NCBI GenBank assembly: GCA_021734025.1
Contig: JAIPJS010000001.1
Coordinates: forward strand, 310,001-374,000
Length of the DNA: 64,000 bases
Direction of reading: 5' to 3'
Origin: Candidatus Neomarinimicrobiota bacterium
GTDB taxonomy: Bacteria > Fidelibacterota > JAANXI01
The translations under genes were made by a program, and so were the position numbers. Positions 44,614-53,855 of the stretch are shown here, in pieces (the first letter of the stretch is position 1; each line of letters begins with the position of its first letter). The notes beneath the pieces were generated by a model, which had not been told where the DNA came from, ran no database searches, and saw only the letters and a program-made list of their open reading frames with translations.

Positions 44614-46200
44614 TTATGAGCTGGCATTTGCCTGATCATCTTCTGTAGATGAGTCGCCATCATCAATCCGGATAATTTCGATTCGCCGGTTTTTCTCGCG
44701 CCCGTCAGGACTGGAATTGTCGGCAATGGGGCGTTCTTCACCATATCCCACGGTTTCAATCCGGGCACGCTTTATACCCTGTTCCACGAGATACTGCTTA
44801 ACAGAGACTGCGCGGCGCTCGGAGAGCCATTTGTTATAACTATCGCTTCCGATGTTATCCGTATGACCGCTGATGCGCACCTCCATATCCGGGTGGTTCT
44901 GCAGTGTCTCCGCCACGTAATCCAGAATGGTGGCGCTGTTAGGCTTTAATCGCGCGCTGTCGAACTCAAAGTGAACGCCATCCAGGATGACAGGTTTTTC
45001 TTTCCGGATATTCAACGTTTGATCAGGCTTTTCATCAGGACAGCCGTCTTCATCTTCATACCCGTTGTCTGTCTCGGGCTTATCCGGACACTGATCCCTG
45101 GTATCCGGGATACCATCGCCGTCATTGTCCAGGTCAGGACAGCCGTCTTCATCCTGGTAACCGTCCATGTCCTCAGCCTGGCCGATGCAATTGTCCACGG
45201 AATCCGGGATGCTGTCACCGTCATTATCCAAATCCGGGCAACCGTCCTGATCTTCAAATCCGTCTATATCTTCCGGATCGTTCGGGCACTGATCCTTGGT
45301 GTCCGGAATACCATCCCCGTCATTATCCGGGTCCGGGCAACCGTCTTGGTCCTGGTATTCGTCTACATCCTCTGCCTGGTTCGGACATTCATCGTTACTA
45401 TCCGGGATACCATCTTTGTCATTATCGAGATCCGGACATCCATCATTGTCTTCAAACCCATCTTGATCCTCCGGCTTTTGCGGACACAAATCCTTATCAT
45501 CCGGTACACCATCATTGTCCGCATCAGCAGCTTTGCCGCCAAAGTACCAATTAATGCCGGTTCTGGCTTCGATATTACCGGTGTTTACATCGCCAAGACC
45601 AGTCATATCCTTTGTTTGGTTCACCATCTGATGGTACCGAAAACTTAAATCAAAACTCATTTCATCATTGAAGAAAAATTCACTCCCAAAGCCTATATTG
45701 AAGGTCAGATTCCCATTCGTTCCGCTCACAATTTGGTCCGTCGATGTATTCCTGGCTTCCCAGACAATAACACCTGAGCCAAGGATGGCATACGGATTAA
45801 CGGGTTGTCCCGGGCTCAGAAAAAACTTCATGTTAATGAGGATCGGTACAACATGAGTCAAATATGGTGTTCCTGGACGGGCGTATATAAAACTGGAAAA
45901 TCCACTCCGTGTTATATCTCGTGGTCTGTCCCAGCCAAGACCGGCATAAAGTTCACCAGCCATTGACTCATTAAACATGTAGGCCAGCTCAATACCACCC
46001 CAGGGAGCAATCATACTGTTGTCCGATTCGCTCCACAGAAAATGAGCCGCACTCAGGTCAAATCCGACACTGGTTTTACCCGTGAGGTCCGGAATAGTGC
46101 GGATTTCCCGCGCAACAGTATCCTGTGCGTGGAGACCGGATAGTTGAATAGCAACCAACATAATCGCTATTCCAAAGAGTATACTTCTGAGTTTTTGCAT
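44614..46200 (-). CDS. OmpA family protein with thrombospondin type 3 repeats
   Basis: A 528-residue outer-membrane protein. After a signal peptide (to LSGLHAQ), residues about 30-222 form an eight-stranded barrel; about 225-392 hold TSP3-type calcium-binding repeats (DNDGDGIPD units); and the last 125 residues are an OmpA C-terminal peptidoglycan-binding domain (HFEFDSARLKPNSATILDYV, ISGHTDNIGSDSYNKWLSERRA). It ties the outer membrane to the cell wall. The ATG at 46200 has GGAGGAGC before it; one at 46218 would put that site inside the gene. Confidence 0.93.
   Translation of the reverse strand: MQKLRSILFGIAIMLVAIQLSGLHAQDTVAREIRTIPDLTGKTSVGFDLSAAHFLWSESDNSMIAPWGGIELAYMFNESMAGELYAGLGWDRPRDITRSGFSSFIYARPGTPYLTHVVPILINMKFFLSPGQPVNPYAILGSGVIVWEARNTSTDQIVSGTNGNLTFNIGFGSEFFFNDEMSFDLSFRYHQMVNQTKDMTGLGDVNTGNIEARTGINWYFGGKAADADNDGVPDDKDLCPQKPEDQDGFEDNDGCPDLDNDKDGIPDSNDECPNQAEDVDEYQDQDGCPDPDNDGDGIPDTKDQCPNDPEDIDGFEDQDGCPDLDNDGDSIPDSVDNCIGQAEDMDGYQDEDGCPDLDNDGDGIPDTRDQCPDKPETDNGYEDEDGCPDEKPDQTLNIRKEKPVILDGVHFEFDSARLKPNSATILDYVAETLQNHPDMEVRISGHTDNIGSDSYNKWLSERRAVSVKQYLVEQGIKRARIETVGYGEERPIADNSSPDGREKNRRIEIIRIDDGDSSTEDDQANASS
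45025..45528 (-). repeat. In-gene repeats encoding the TSP3 calcium-binding region
   Basis: About five units of roughly 108-111 bases, each encoding a D-N-D-x-D-x-I-P-D loop, a D-x-C-P and a D-G-x-x-D-x-D-G-C-P-D loop. The units are close at the DNA level but not identical. In-frame gain or loss of units would change the length of the linker between barrel and OmpA domain. Confidence 0.8.
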
Positions 46201-46636
46201 GGTGAGCTCCTCCTTCATTGTGTGGTAACGACCTCAAGCTTTGGTTTGAACTGTTGACTGAGTTCACTTTCTTGTTTTCATTTCGTGAAAATTACCGCGT
46301 TCACACAGTAACTATAGTTCCAATAATTATTCCAAGACCTAACACGGCGAGCAATATATCATTGTAAGTCATTGAAATAAAATAAGTTAAAGGTATTAAG
46401 TGTAACGAATAAATAAACCAGGATTTGAAGGCTTAATGTGTTTAATTGGACACATACCGTGCCTTATCCAACACGGAGGAAAACGGATAGCCACAATTTT
46501 GGTATTCAATTAAAGGGAATGAATTCTCCAGATAAAGTGCGCTGAGTTGTGTATTTAGTCGTTTCATTTTGGGGCGGTTCTTCGCATATTTATTCCTGAT
46601 TAGAGACTTCATACAACGTCAAATACAACAGGTATT
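46201..46636. other. Divergent AT-rich spacer, no gene seen
   Basis: This 436-base spacer lies between the OmpA-like gene and the lar operon. It is A+T-rich and should contain promoters for both. No coding frame, tRNA or clear palindrome is convincing. Confidence 0.5.
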
Positions 46637-47488
46637 ATGAATACATTTGCCGCAGTAAAAAGAAGTCCTGCTTCCCTTGATGGTAAATGGGATAAACTCA
46701 TTGAAACGTTAAGGCCTTACGTGTCCAATGGATTGTTGGTGGCATTTTCCGGTGGGATAGACAGCGCGTTTCTTCTCTGGGCAGCGAGTGAGGCTGCCGA
46801 TGAAACTACCGGTAACGTCCGGGCCATCACGACAGTGAGTCCGAGTGTTCCATCCAAAGATCTTGAGGATGCTAAGGCCTTTGCCCGGCAAATCGGCGTG
46901 GAACATCAGTGTATTGACAGCTATGAATTCGAAAAGGAAGGCTACACGGAAAACCTTGGATTACGATGTTATCACTGTAAATCCACGCTTTTTGAAATTG
47001 CGGATGACATTGCCGCCACGGATGGATTCGCGAATATCGCGTATGGGTACAATGCCACCGACACCGGAGATGTCCGGCCGGGACACCAGGCAGCAAAGGA
47101 GCATAATATTCTGTACCCGCTGCTGACTACCGGGTTTACCAAAGAGGAAATTCGCACTATAATGGACGAGAACGGGTTTGATTTAGCAGAAAAGCCCGCG
47201 AGCCCCTGTCTGAGCTCCAGAATAATGACTGGCGTAAAGGTTACCCCGGAAAAACTGCATTCCATAGAAGTCCTGGAGACGTTTTTACGCGAAAACGGAT
47301 TGCGGATTTTCCGGGTCAGATATCATGAAGATGACGACCTCCCGTTTGTTCGGGTTGAAGTGGCGCCGGACGAAATCGACGCATTTCTGAATGTGAAAGA
47401 CCAGTTCGTCGAAAGGGCGAAAGCGGAGAACTTTCGATGGGTTACCCTGGATCTCGAAGGATACAAAACCGGAGGCGCAGTGAAATGA
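46637..47488 (+). CDS. larE: ATP-dependent sulfur transferase LarE
   Basis: A 283-residue LarE, which activates the pyridinium dicarboxylate intermediate with ATP and adds sulfur to make the pincer of the nickel-pincer nucleotide cofactor. The PP-loop SGGIDSAF is at about residues 40-47, and RCYHCKSTLF and PASPCLSSR are present; the Cys in the latter corresponds to the sulfur-donating Cys of Lactiplantibacillus LarE. Length matches. It heads a three-gene operon and overlaps larB by four bases. Confidence 0.93.
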   Translation: MNTFAAVKRSPASLDGKWDKLIETLRPYVSNGLLVAFSGGIDSAFLLWAASEAADETTGNVRAITTVSPSVPSKDLEDAKAFARQIGVEHQCIDSYEFEKEGYTENLGLRCYHCKSTLFEIADDIAATDGFANIAYGYNATDTGDVRPGHQAAKEHNILYPLLTTGFTKEEIRTIMDENGFDLAEKPASPCLSSRIMTGVKVTPEKLHSIEVLETFLRENGLRIFRVRYHEDDDLPFVRVEVAPDEIDAFLNVKDQFVERAKAENFRWVTLDLEGYKTGGAVK

Positions 47489-48282
47489 ACGAACAGGAGA
47501 TGCAGCAGCTTCTTCAGTTGGTCGCCTCCGGGGATCTGCCAATAGATGAGGCGCTATCCCAGCTAAAATCCGGACCGTTCAAACTTGCCAAAGATGCGGA
47601 GAACACCGTTGATCACCACCGGCTGCTGCGACATGGGTTATCCGAAGTCATTTATGGCGAGTCCAAGACCTCCGATCAAATCCGAACCATCGCCGAAGAA
47701 CTCGCTGAAGCAAAAAAACCGGTACTGATCACGCGTCTGGATGAAGAAAAACTGGCAGACTTATCAAAGGTATTTCCGGAAGCGCGGGTTAATCCGTCTG
47801 CGCGAACATTATTGCTATTTCCGCCAGATCTGAAATCTCCTGAAAATCATCCCTACATTGCCATCGTCTCGGCCGGCACCAGCGACAGGCCAATGGTCGA
47901 GGAAGCCGCTGAAGTGTGCCGGGCCTCCGAAGTTGCGTTTACCAAAATTCACGATGTGGGGATTGCGGGAATTCACCGGCTGTATAACCACCTGAACACT
48001 TTAAATGAGGCCTCAGCGATCATCGTCGTTGCGGGGATGGAAGGAGCACTGCCTGGTGTGGTGGCCGGCATGGTGGGGAAACCGATATTTGCAGTGCCGA
48101 CAAGCGTGGGATACGGAACCAATCTTAACGGGTTCGCTGCACTATTTACGATGCTGAACTCCTGCGCCTCCGGCGTAGCGGTCGTGAATATCGACAGCGG
48201 TTTTTCTGCGGCATATTCCGCGTGCAAGGTGATTCGCGAAGTCGAAACGGTTGCAAAACAAACCACTGATACAACAGGATAA
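47485..48282 (+). CDS. larB: NaAD carboxylase/hydrolase LarB
   Basis: A 265-residue LarB, which carboxylates nicotinic acid adenine dinucleotide at C5 and hydrolyses it to the mononucleotide, the first step of nickel-pincer nucleotide synthesis. The C-terminal half has the PurE-like VSAGTSDRPMVEEAA and GMEGALPGVVAGMVGKP motifs. The ATG at 47485 overlaps the larE stop (ATGA), so an in-frame start at 47437 within larE is rejected. larC follows nine bases after the stop. Confidence 0.94.
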   Translation: MNEQEMQQLLQLVASGDLPIDEALSQLKSGPFKLAKDAENTVDHHRLLRHGLSEVIYGESKTSDQIRTIAEELAEAKKPVLITRLDEEKLADLSKVFPEARVNPSARTLLLFPPDLKSPENHPYIAIVSAGTSDRPMVEEAAEVCRASEVAFTKIHDVGIAGIHRLYNHLNTLNEASAIIVVAGMEGALPGVVAGMVGKPIFAVPTSVGYGTNLNGFAALFTMLNSCASGVAVVNIDSGFSAAYSACKVIREVETVAKQTTDTTG

Positions 48283-48291
48283 AGGCCAAAC

Positions 48292-49527
48292 GTGAGTACT
48301 TTGTTTCTGGAACCGATTGCCGGAATTGCCGGAGATATGTTTGTGGCGGCATTCCTTGATGCGGACTTGGTCTCTCCGGAGGAACTAAGGACGTTGCCGG
48401 AAAAACTTGGCCTGATAGATGTCAATATTGAGTTGCGCAAAGAACAACGCGCCGGTATCTCTGGCACCGTTATTAAAATCACCTGGGGAGACACCACACT
48501 TGATGCAATAACCGGAGCCAGCGGCACAGCAGATCACCATTCTCATATTCATTATACATCTATCGTCAATCTGATTAACGAGTCGGACCTGGATGATGAT
48601 ACCAAAACGATAGCCCTTGATATCCTGGGGCACCTGGCCCGGGCCGAAGCGGAGGTACATGGTGTTCCGCTCTCGGAAGTCGGGTTCCACGAAGTCGGAG
48701 ATGTTGACTCGATTATGGATGTGGTGATGGCCGGGTACTGTCTGGCAAAGATTGGGGCAAATAAAGTCGTCTCAACACCAGTGAAGCTCGGCAGAGGGAC
48801 GGTCGAGATTCAGCACGGAACCTATCCGGTACCGCCTCCCGCGACGACGTTAATGATTCGTGGGATGCCGGTTGACTCTGTGCCGGACGCGATCCCCGAT
48901 GAAAATGTGGAATTATCCACGCCCACCGGTATGGCCATTATGAAAAGTCTTCAGCCGAACTTCGTGTCCGGCTGGCAGGGCGGCACTCTGCTCTATGTGG
49001 GAAATGGTTGCGGTCACCGTCAGTTTGATAGCTATCCCAATATTTTCAGGATCAGCGTATTTGAAGATGAAACTGATGACGCACCCGGTATGCAGTCACT
49101 TCCGTACATCGATGGGACTATCGTAGAAATGAAGTGCAACATCGATGACCAGACGCCGGAGCGATCGGCCTGGGCGCTGCAGGAGGTGATGAATAGGGGG
49201 GCTTTGGATGCCTGGTTTATCCCGGTGACCGGGAAAAAGAACCGGCCTGCCGTGGTTTTTACCGTGTTGGCTACAGAAGAAGATGCCCCCAGGATCAGTG
49301 ATTGGATTCTCCGGCATACGTCTACATTTGGTATCCGATACTCGATCAATAGTAAACTGGAACTTAAGCGTCGGATCGAGGAGCGACAGACAGATTTTGG
49401 TGCAGTCCGATATAAAATTGGTATGACTACAGAGAACGAAGACTTAAAATCAAAACCGGAATTTGACGATCTGGAAAAGATCTGGCAACAACATCCGAAT
49501 TATCACCCTGAAGATGAAAATAATTAA
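48292..49527 (+). CDS. larC: Nickel insertion protein LarC, single full-length frame
   Basis: A 411-residue LarC, the cyclometallase that inserts nickel into the pincer nucleotide using CTP. The N-terminal part has PIAGIAGDMFVAAFLD and a histidine cluster near DHHSHIHYT; the C-terminal part has MKCNIDDQTPER and KKNRPAVVFTVLA. In Lactiplantibacillus LarC is split into two frames joined by programmed frameshifting; here it is one uninterrupted frame. GTG start. No LarA racemase follows. Confidence 0.94.
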   Translation: MSTLFLEPIAGIAGDMFVAAFLDADLVSPEELRTLPEKLGLIDVNIELRKEQRAGISGTVIKITWGDTTLDAITGASGTADHHSHIHYTSIVNLINESDLDDDTKTIALDILGHLARAEAEVHGVPLSEVGFHEVGDVDSIMDVVMAGYCLAKIGANKVVSTPVKLGRGTVEIQHGTYPVPPPATTLMIRGMPVDSVPDAIPDENVELSTPTGMAIMKSLQPNFVSGWQGGTLLYVGNGCGHRQFDSYPNIFRISVFEDETDDAPGMQSLPYIDGTIVEMKCNIDDQTPERSAWALQEVMNRGALDAWFIPVTGKKNRPAVVFTVLATEEDAPRISDWILRHTSTFGIRYSINSKLELKRRIEERQTDFGAVRYKIGMTTENEDLKSKPEFDDLEKIWQQHPNYHPEDENN

Positions 49528-49550
49528 AGTAACGAGGCAGGGAGTAGATT

Positions 49551-50546
49551 ATGAGTAAAGTTCGGTGGGGAATTATGAGCACGGCAAATATCGGAACCGA
49601 ACTGGTGATCCCGGCGATGCAGCAGGGGGAATTGTGTGAGATCCACGCCATTGCCTCCCGGAACGGGGAGCGGGCCTCCGAAGTTGCTACAGAATTGGGT
49701 ATTCCAGTGTCCTATAGTTCCTATGATGCGCTCCTGACAGATGTGGATGTCGAAGCTATTTATATTCCGCTGCCAAATCATTTACATGTGGAGTGGGCAA
49801 AGCGGGCGATCGAGGCCGGTAAGCATGTGTTGTGTGAAAAACCGTTAGGGTTAAATGCCGCTGAAGCCGACGATTTGCGCCAGTTTGCCTCGCAATACCC
49901 TGAGACAAAAGTGATGGAGGCCTTTATGTACCGGTTTCATCCGCAGATGGATCGGGTAAAAAAGCTCCTCAACGATGGCGCCATTGGCCAGATACAGACC
50001 ATTCACTCGGAGTTTTCGTATTACAACACCGATCCGGACAATATCCGTAATATCCCCGAATACGGAGGGGGTGGTTTGATGGACATCGGTTGCTATTGTA
50101 TTTCCATCTCTCGCTACCTGTATGAGGCCGAGCCCCGTAAGGTGTTTGGCAAGATGGACATAGACCCGGCCATGGGGACCGATTTCCGGACCTCCGGAAT
50201 ACTTGAATTCGACAAGGGGACAGCTACTTTTACCTGCGGAACACAACAGGCGGCTTTCCAGCATGCGAACATCATAGGTACCGAAGGTCGCATAGAAGTC
50301 GAAATGCCTTTTACACCCGCGGGAGACAAACCGGCGAGAATTTGGTATCACTATGATGGCCAGTCCGACGAAATACTGACAGAGCCGAAAAACCACTATA
50401 CTCTGCAAGGCGATCTTTTTTCCGGAGCAATTCTGGATGATACACCGGTTCCGACTCCATTGGATGATGCCCTCCATAATATGATTGTGATCGACGGAGT
50501 CGTCGATAGTTCTAAAACCGGCGAATGGATTCCACTGGAATCCTGA
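49551..50546 (+). CDS. Gfo/Idh/MocA family oxidoreductase
   Basis: A 331-residue NAD(P)-dependent oxidoreductase. The N-terminal Rossmann loop is WGIMSTANIGTE, and AGKHVLCEKPLGLNAAEA has the EKP motif whose Lys is catalytic. GGGGLMDIGCYCIS matches the C-terminal substrate domain. The family acts on sugars, inositols or related polyols; substrate cannot be assigned. It begins 23 bases after larC and may be co-transcribed, which raises the idea of a link to LarA-type epimerisation. GGGAG precedes the ATG. Confidence 0.9.
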   Translation: MSKVRWGIMSTANIGTELVIPAMQQGELCEIHAIASRNGERASEVATELGIPVSYSSYDALLTDVDVEAIYIPLPNHLHVEWAKRAIEAGKHVLCEKPLGLNAAEADDLRQFASQYPETKVMEAFMYRFHPQMDRVKKLLNDGAIGQIQTIHSEFSYYNTDPDNIRNIPEYGGGGLMDIGCYCISISRYLYEAEPRKVFGKMDIDPAMGTDFRTSGILEFDKGTATFTCGTQQAAFQHANIIGTEGRIEVEMPFTPAGDKPARIWYHYDGQSDEILTEPKNHYTLQGDLFSGAILDDTPVPTPLDDALHNMIVIDGVVDSSKTGEWIPLES

Positions 50547-50876
50547 TTTTTTAAGTAACCCTGCGCTGAAATATTTTGGCGTACTGCCGCCTATCCTGAC
50601 GTAAATAGCAGAGGTTTTTCCTTCCTGGGAAAGACGTTTACCTTTATCCTGCCATCAAGAAAACCCTGGCTGTAAAGCCGGAAGGTTCCATTTGTAATTT
50701 CTTGTGTAATTGCATGTAATATTCAAGTTGAAACCACTGTATCTCACTTCATTCGAAATTTTTACATGTGACAGCAAAGAATTGCTAATGCTCTCCAAAA
50801 TTAAGCCGATAATAGGCGTAAACGTTCCCTGCGTTAGTAGGAATGGAGTGTCTAACCGCAGCAGACTGAGGAAGTT
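50547..50876. other. Spacer with a GTAA-loop hairpin before the chemosensory cluster
   Basis: A 330-base spacer. It includes the hairpin described at 50657-50690 and should contain the promoter for the cluster that starts at 50877. No other structure or coding frame is convincing. Confidence 0.5.
50657..50690. repeat. Hairpin with GTAA tetraloop, copy 3
   Basis: Inner stem CTGGCT/AGCCGG around GTAA (50666-50681) and outer AACC/GGTT with a two-base bulge. The flanks CAAGAA and TCCATT match those of copy 2 at 35613-35645, 15 kb away. Confidence 0.65.
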
Positions 50877-51863
50877 ATGGATAAAAATGTATCGCACGAG
50901 CATCCTAATAAGGAAGAACCTTCAGGCGATCTGGCCGATGTCAGTAATGCACCGAAAATACCCGATGACGATTCCTCGGTCTCGCCGAAGGAAAAAAAAC
51001 TCCAGCTGCTCCTGGAGCGGATAAAAGCCTCCCAGATTTCTTCGGTGAAGCGGGTTGTGAAGGAAATTGTACGGGTGATCAATGATCCCTCTTCCACAGC
51101 AAAGGACCTGAAGGAGATCATCGAACTCGATCCACCACTGACGGCCAAGGTGCTGCGGTTCGCCAACTCTGCCTATTTCGGGCGGGTACGCCGGATTAGT
51201 GAAATCCAGCAGGCTATTATCTGGATTGGATTCGATGCGCTGAAGGAGATTGCACTCAGTCAAAAAGTATGTGAACTCTTCGAGAAGGATGATACCAATT
51301 ATGGGTATTCACGGCTGGAACTCTGGAAGCACAGCGTAGGTTCGGCTTTATTTGGAAAATTTATTTATCGGCGGGAATTTGGCAAACGTGGGGATGATAT
51401 GTACGCCGCCGGACTCCTGCATGATATCGGCATCATTATCGAGGACCAGTTGCTGCATAATAAATTTCTAAGAATATTGAAAAGCCGGCAGGAAAATCGC
51501 CGTAATTTTCCGGACATTGAGCAGGAAGTTTTTGGCTATAATCACGCCGACATCGGGCAGGCCCTCACCAACAGCTGGGATTTACCGGATGAGCTGGTGG
51601 AAGCGGTGGGAATGCATCACAATCCTGACCTAGTGATGAACCAGGAATTTGAACGGATGACAATGACGCTATATATTTCCGATTACATTTGTCATAGAAA
51701 CGAAATCGGATACACCGATGCGCCGTATCATAACGAGAAAGGCTTCCGGAAATACCTCAAGCGATTGAATATTCGAGGGAAGGCACTGGAATATATCACC
51801 AAGGAAGTAAAAACTGAGATACGAAAACTGGAAGATGACGGTTGGTTTCAATATGACCAGTGA
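50877..51863 (+). CDS. HDOD domain signalling protein
   Basis: A 328-residue cytoplasmic protein with an HDOD domain at about residues 45-240. The motifs KEIIELDPPLTAKVLRFANSAYF and AAGLLHDIGII are typical; the HD pair His-Asp is retained in LLHDIG, unlike many HDOD proteins. These domains sit in chemotaxis and two-component modules and are thought to act in signal relay rather than hydrolysis. The first 40 residues are disordered and acidic. GAGGAAG precedes the ATG. Its end overlaps the next kinase gene. Confidence 0.88.
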   Translation: MDKNVSHEHPNKEEPSGDLADVSNAPKIPDDDSSVSPKEKKLQLLLERIKASQISSVKRVVKEIVRVINDPSSTAKDLKEIIELDPPLTAKVLRFANSAYFGRVRRISEIQQAIIWIGFDALKEIALSQKVCELFEKDDTNYGYSRLELWKHSVGSALFGKFIYRREFGKRGDDMYAAGLLHDIGIIIEDQLLHNKFLRILKSRQENRRNFPDIEQEVFGYNHADIGQALTNSWDLPDELVEAVGMHHNPDLVMNQEFERMTMTLYISDYICHRNEIGYTDAPYHNEKGFRKYLKRLNIRGKALEYITKEVKTEIRKLEDDGWFQYDQ

Positions 51864-53601
51864 TGACCAGATGAATGATGCCAGTAAACAGGAACTCCTT
51901 GACCAGATCGAGTCGCTGGAGATTCAGTTAAAGCATATCACCAACGATCTGAAGTTGACTCGCAGGGAATACGAAAATTCGACCCGGGAATATTTCAAGA
52001 TTTATACGAATCTTGAAGAAATGGTAAAAGAGCGTACTGCCGAGCTGGAGCACTCCAAACAAATTCTGGAACAAAAGGGACAGGAATTGCAGGTCATGCT
52101 GGATTCCTCGCCTGCACTCATCTTTTACAAAGATACGAAACGCCGGTATATCCGGGTGAATAAGCGGTTTGCGGAGACCATAGGTCTCCCGATTCAGGAG
52201 ATTATAGGAAAAACATACACGGAGCTGATCCCCTCTGGCACGGATCACGGAGCGCAGTACGATCGATACGTCCTGGACTACGGAGAACCGGTTAAAAAAC
52301 GGACGCAAATTATCGAAACCGCCACCGGAGAACGTCAGATAGTTATCGACAGAATCCCCTACCGGGATCTGAGCGACGAAGTGATCGGGATTATTGGATT
52401 CGCCCAGGATGTGACTGAGTTAAAAAAGGCGAAATCTGAAAAGCAGGATCTTGAAGATCAGCTCGTACAGGCGCAGAAGTTAGAGTCGATCGGTGTACTC
52501 GCCGGAGGTATTGCTCACGATTTTAATAATATTTTGGCGACGATTTCCGGTGCGACGCAATTTCTGGAATTGTACCAGGAGGACGAAAATCTGTCCAGAT
52601 ATACGGATATGATTAATGCCAGCATCACACGCGGTCAGTCTATTACCGATCGGGTTTTGTCATTTTCGCGATCGAATTCGCCACAGTTTAAGCCGTTCTC
52701 CGGCATCAGACATCTGGAAGGTATCAAAGAGATAATGGGACACACCCTCTCTCAGGATATCGCCATCGAGGTGGAATCGGATCTGGAAGATGTAAAACTT
52801 TTTGGCGATCCCAGTCAGCTACAACAGGTGATGTTAAATCTCTGCATCAACGCGGTTGATGCAATGCCGGATGGCGGTGAAATCCGTCTGGGTATTAAAG
52901 AGGCAGACCGGGAGTTGGTTGAAAAGTATGGAAGACCTGATGATTATGATTATTACTATATCACCGTATCCGATACCGGCACCGGAATAGAACCTGAAGA
53001 GCAATCCCGAATTTTTGAACCGTTTTACACAACAAAAGAGCCCGGCAAGGGAACCGGTCTTGGGCTTTCGGTAGCCTACCGGATCCTCCAACAACACAAG
53101 GGATGGATTGACGTTCGGAGCGAGGTTGGGGAAGGGACGACTTTTACCCTGGGGGTTCCCAGGGCGCCTGTCCAGACAGGGTCGTCCGAACTCGAAGATA
53201 AATCGGGAACCCTTGGAGGGCATGGTGAACATATTGTCTTGGTCGATGACGAGGCACCTCTATTACAGTTAGTCGCAGAACGTTTACAAATACACGGATA
53301 TCGTATCTCCAGCGCTGAAGACGGAGAACGCGCCCTGGAAATCATTCATGAAATAGGCGATTCAGTAGATCTGGTCATTACGGATATCAAAATGCCTAAC
53401 ATGGACGGGATTGCATTGTACAGGCGGATTCATGCGATATACCCGGACCTCCGTTGCATGGCACTGACAGGTATTGTTGAGCAGAATAATGTGGAAAATG
53501 ATGAGTCAGTCCGTTTTGATGCATTGCTGCAAAAGCCTATCAAATTCCAGGCACTGCTTGCCAAAATCCGCGAAGTACTTGACACGAATTCCAAAGCGTA
53601 A
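51853..53601 (+). CDS. PAS hybrid histidine kinase with C-terminal receiver
   Basis: A 582-residue cytoplasmic kinase. A coiled coil (about 10-80) leads to a PAS domain (about 80-190, with SPALIFYKDTKRRYIRVNK), the H-box IAHDFNNILATISG with His222, an ATPase domain with DTGTGIEP and GTGLGLSV, and a C-terminal receiver with VLVDDEA and the phosphoacceptor in VITDIKMPNMDG. No membrane helix. It overlaps the HDOD gene by 11 bases with the ATG at 51853; ATG 51871 would start just after the HDOD stop. Likely signal input to the cluster, with its own receiver rather than a separate CheY. Confidence 0.9.
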   Translation: MTSDDQMNDASKQELLDQIESLEIQLKHITNDLKLTRREYENSTREYFKIYTNLEEMVKERTAELEHSKQILEQKGQELQVMLDSSPALIFYKDTKRRYIRVNKRFAETIGLPIQEIIGKTYTELIPSGTDHGAQYDRYVLDYGEPVKKRTQIIETATGERQIVIDRIPYRDLSDEVIGIIGFAQDVTELKKAKSEKQDLEDQLVQAQKLESIGVLAGGIAHDFNNILATISGATQFLELYQEDENLSRYTDMINASITRGQSITDRVLSFSRSNSPQFKPFSGIRHLEGIKEIMGHTLSQDIAIEVESDLEDVKLFGDPSQLQQVMLNLCINAVDAMPDGGEIRLGIKEADRELVEKYGRPDDYDYYYITVSDTGTGIEPEEQSRIFEPFYTTKEPGKGTGLGLSVAYRILQQHKGWIDVRSEVGEGTTFTLGVPRAPVQTGSSELEDKSGTLGGHGEHIVLVDDEAPLLQLVAERLQIHGYRISSAEDGERALEIIHEIGDSVDLVITDIKMPNMDGIALYRRIHAIYPDLRCMALTGIVEQNNVENDESVRFDALLQKPIKFQALLAKIREVLDTNSKA

Positions 53602-53855
53602 ATCCATAATTATACAGACAGTCGTTTTGATATTTTTTGGTAACATTCGAATTCCAGTGAATGGGGTTCGCTCTCTCTCGGTACCTTCCGAATCTTGCCT
53701 GATATCATTCCATTTCCATTGAACTTCTTTACCCTTTCTTTGCAAATAATTGAAAATAATGGCTAAAGTTTTTTGGGACGATGTCGATATGATGAACAGC
53801 ATGGTGTCCAATATAAACACGTGGTTTATTCGTGTGATAACTCTGGTAAAATCCT

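Noticed and set aside
45025-45528. Regular 110-base repeats as a CRISPR or satellite
   Set aside because: They are in frame inside an OmpA gene and encode a known calcium-binding repeat.
44971-45648. A 225-codon plus-strand frame opposite the OmpA/TSP3 gene
   Set aside because: It is the antisense reading of the repeat region, where the repeats keep a frame open; the minus-strand gene has all expected domains.
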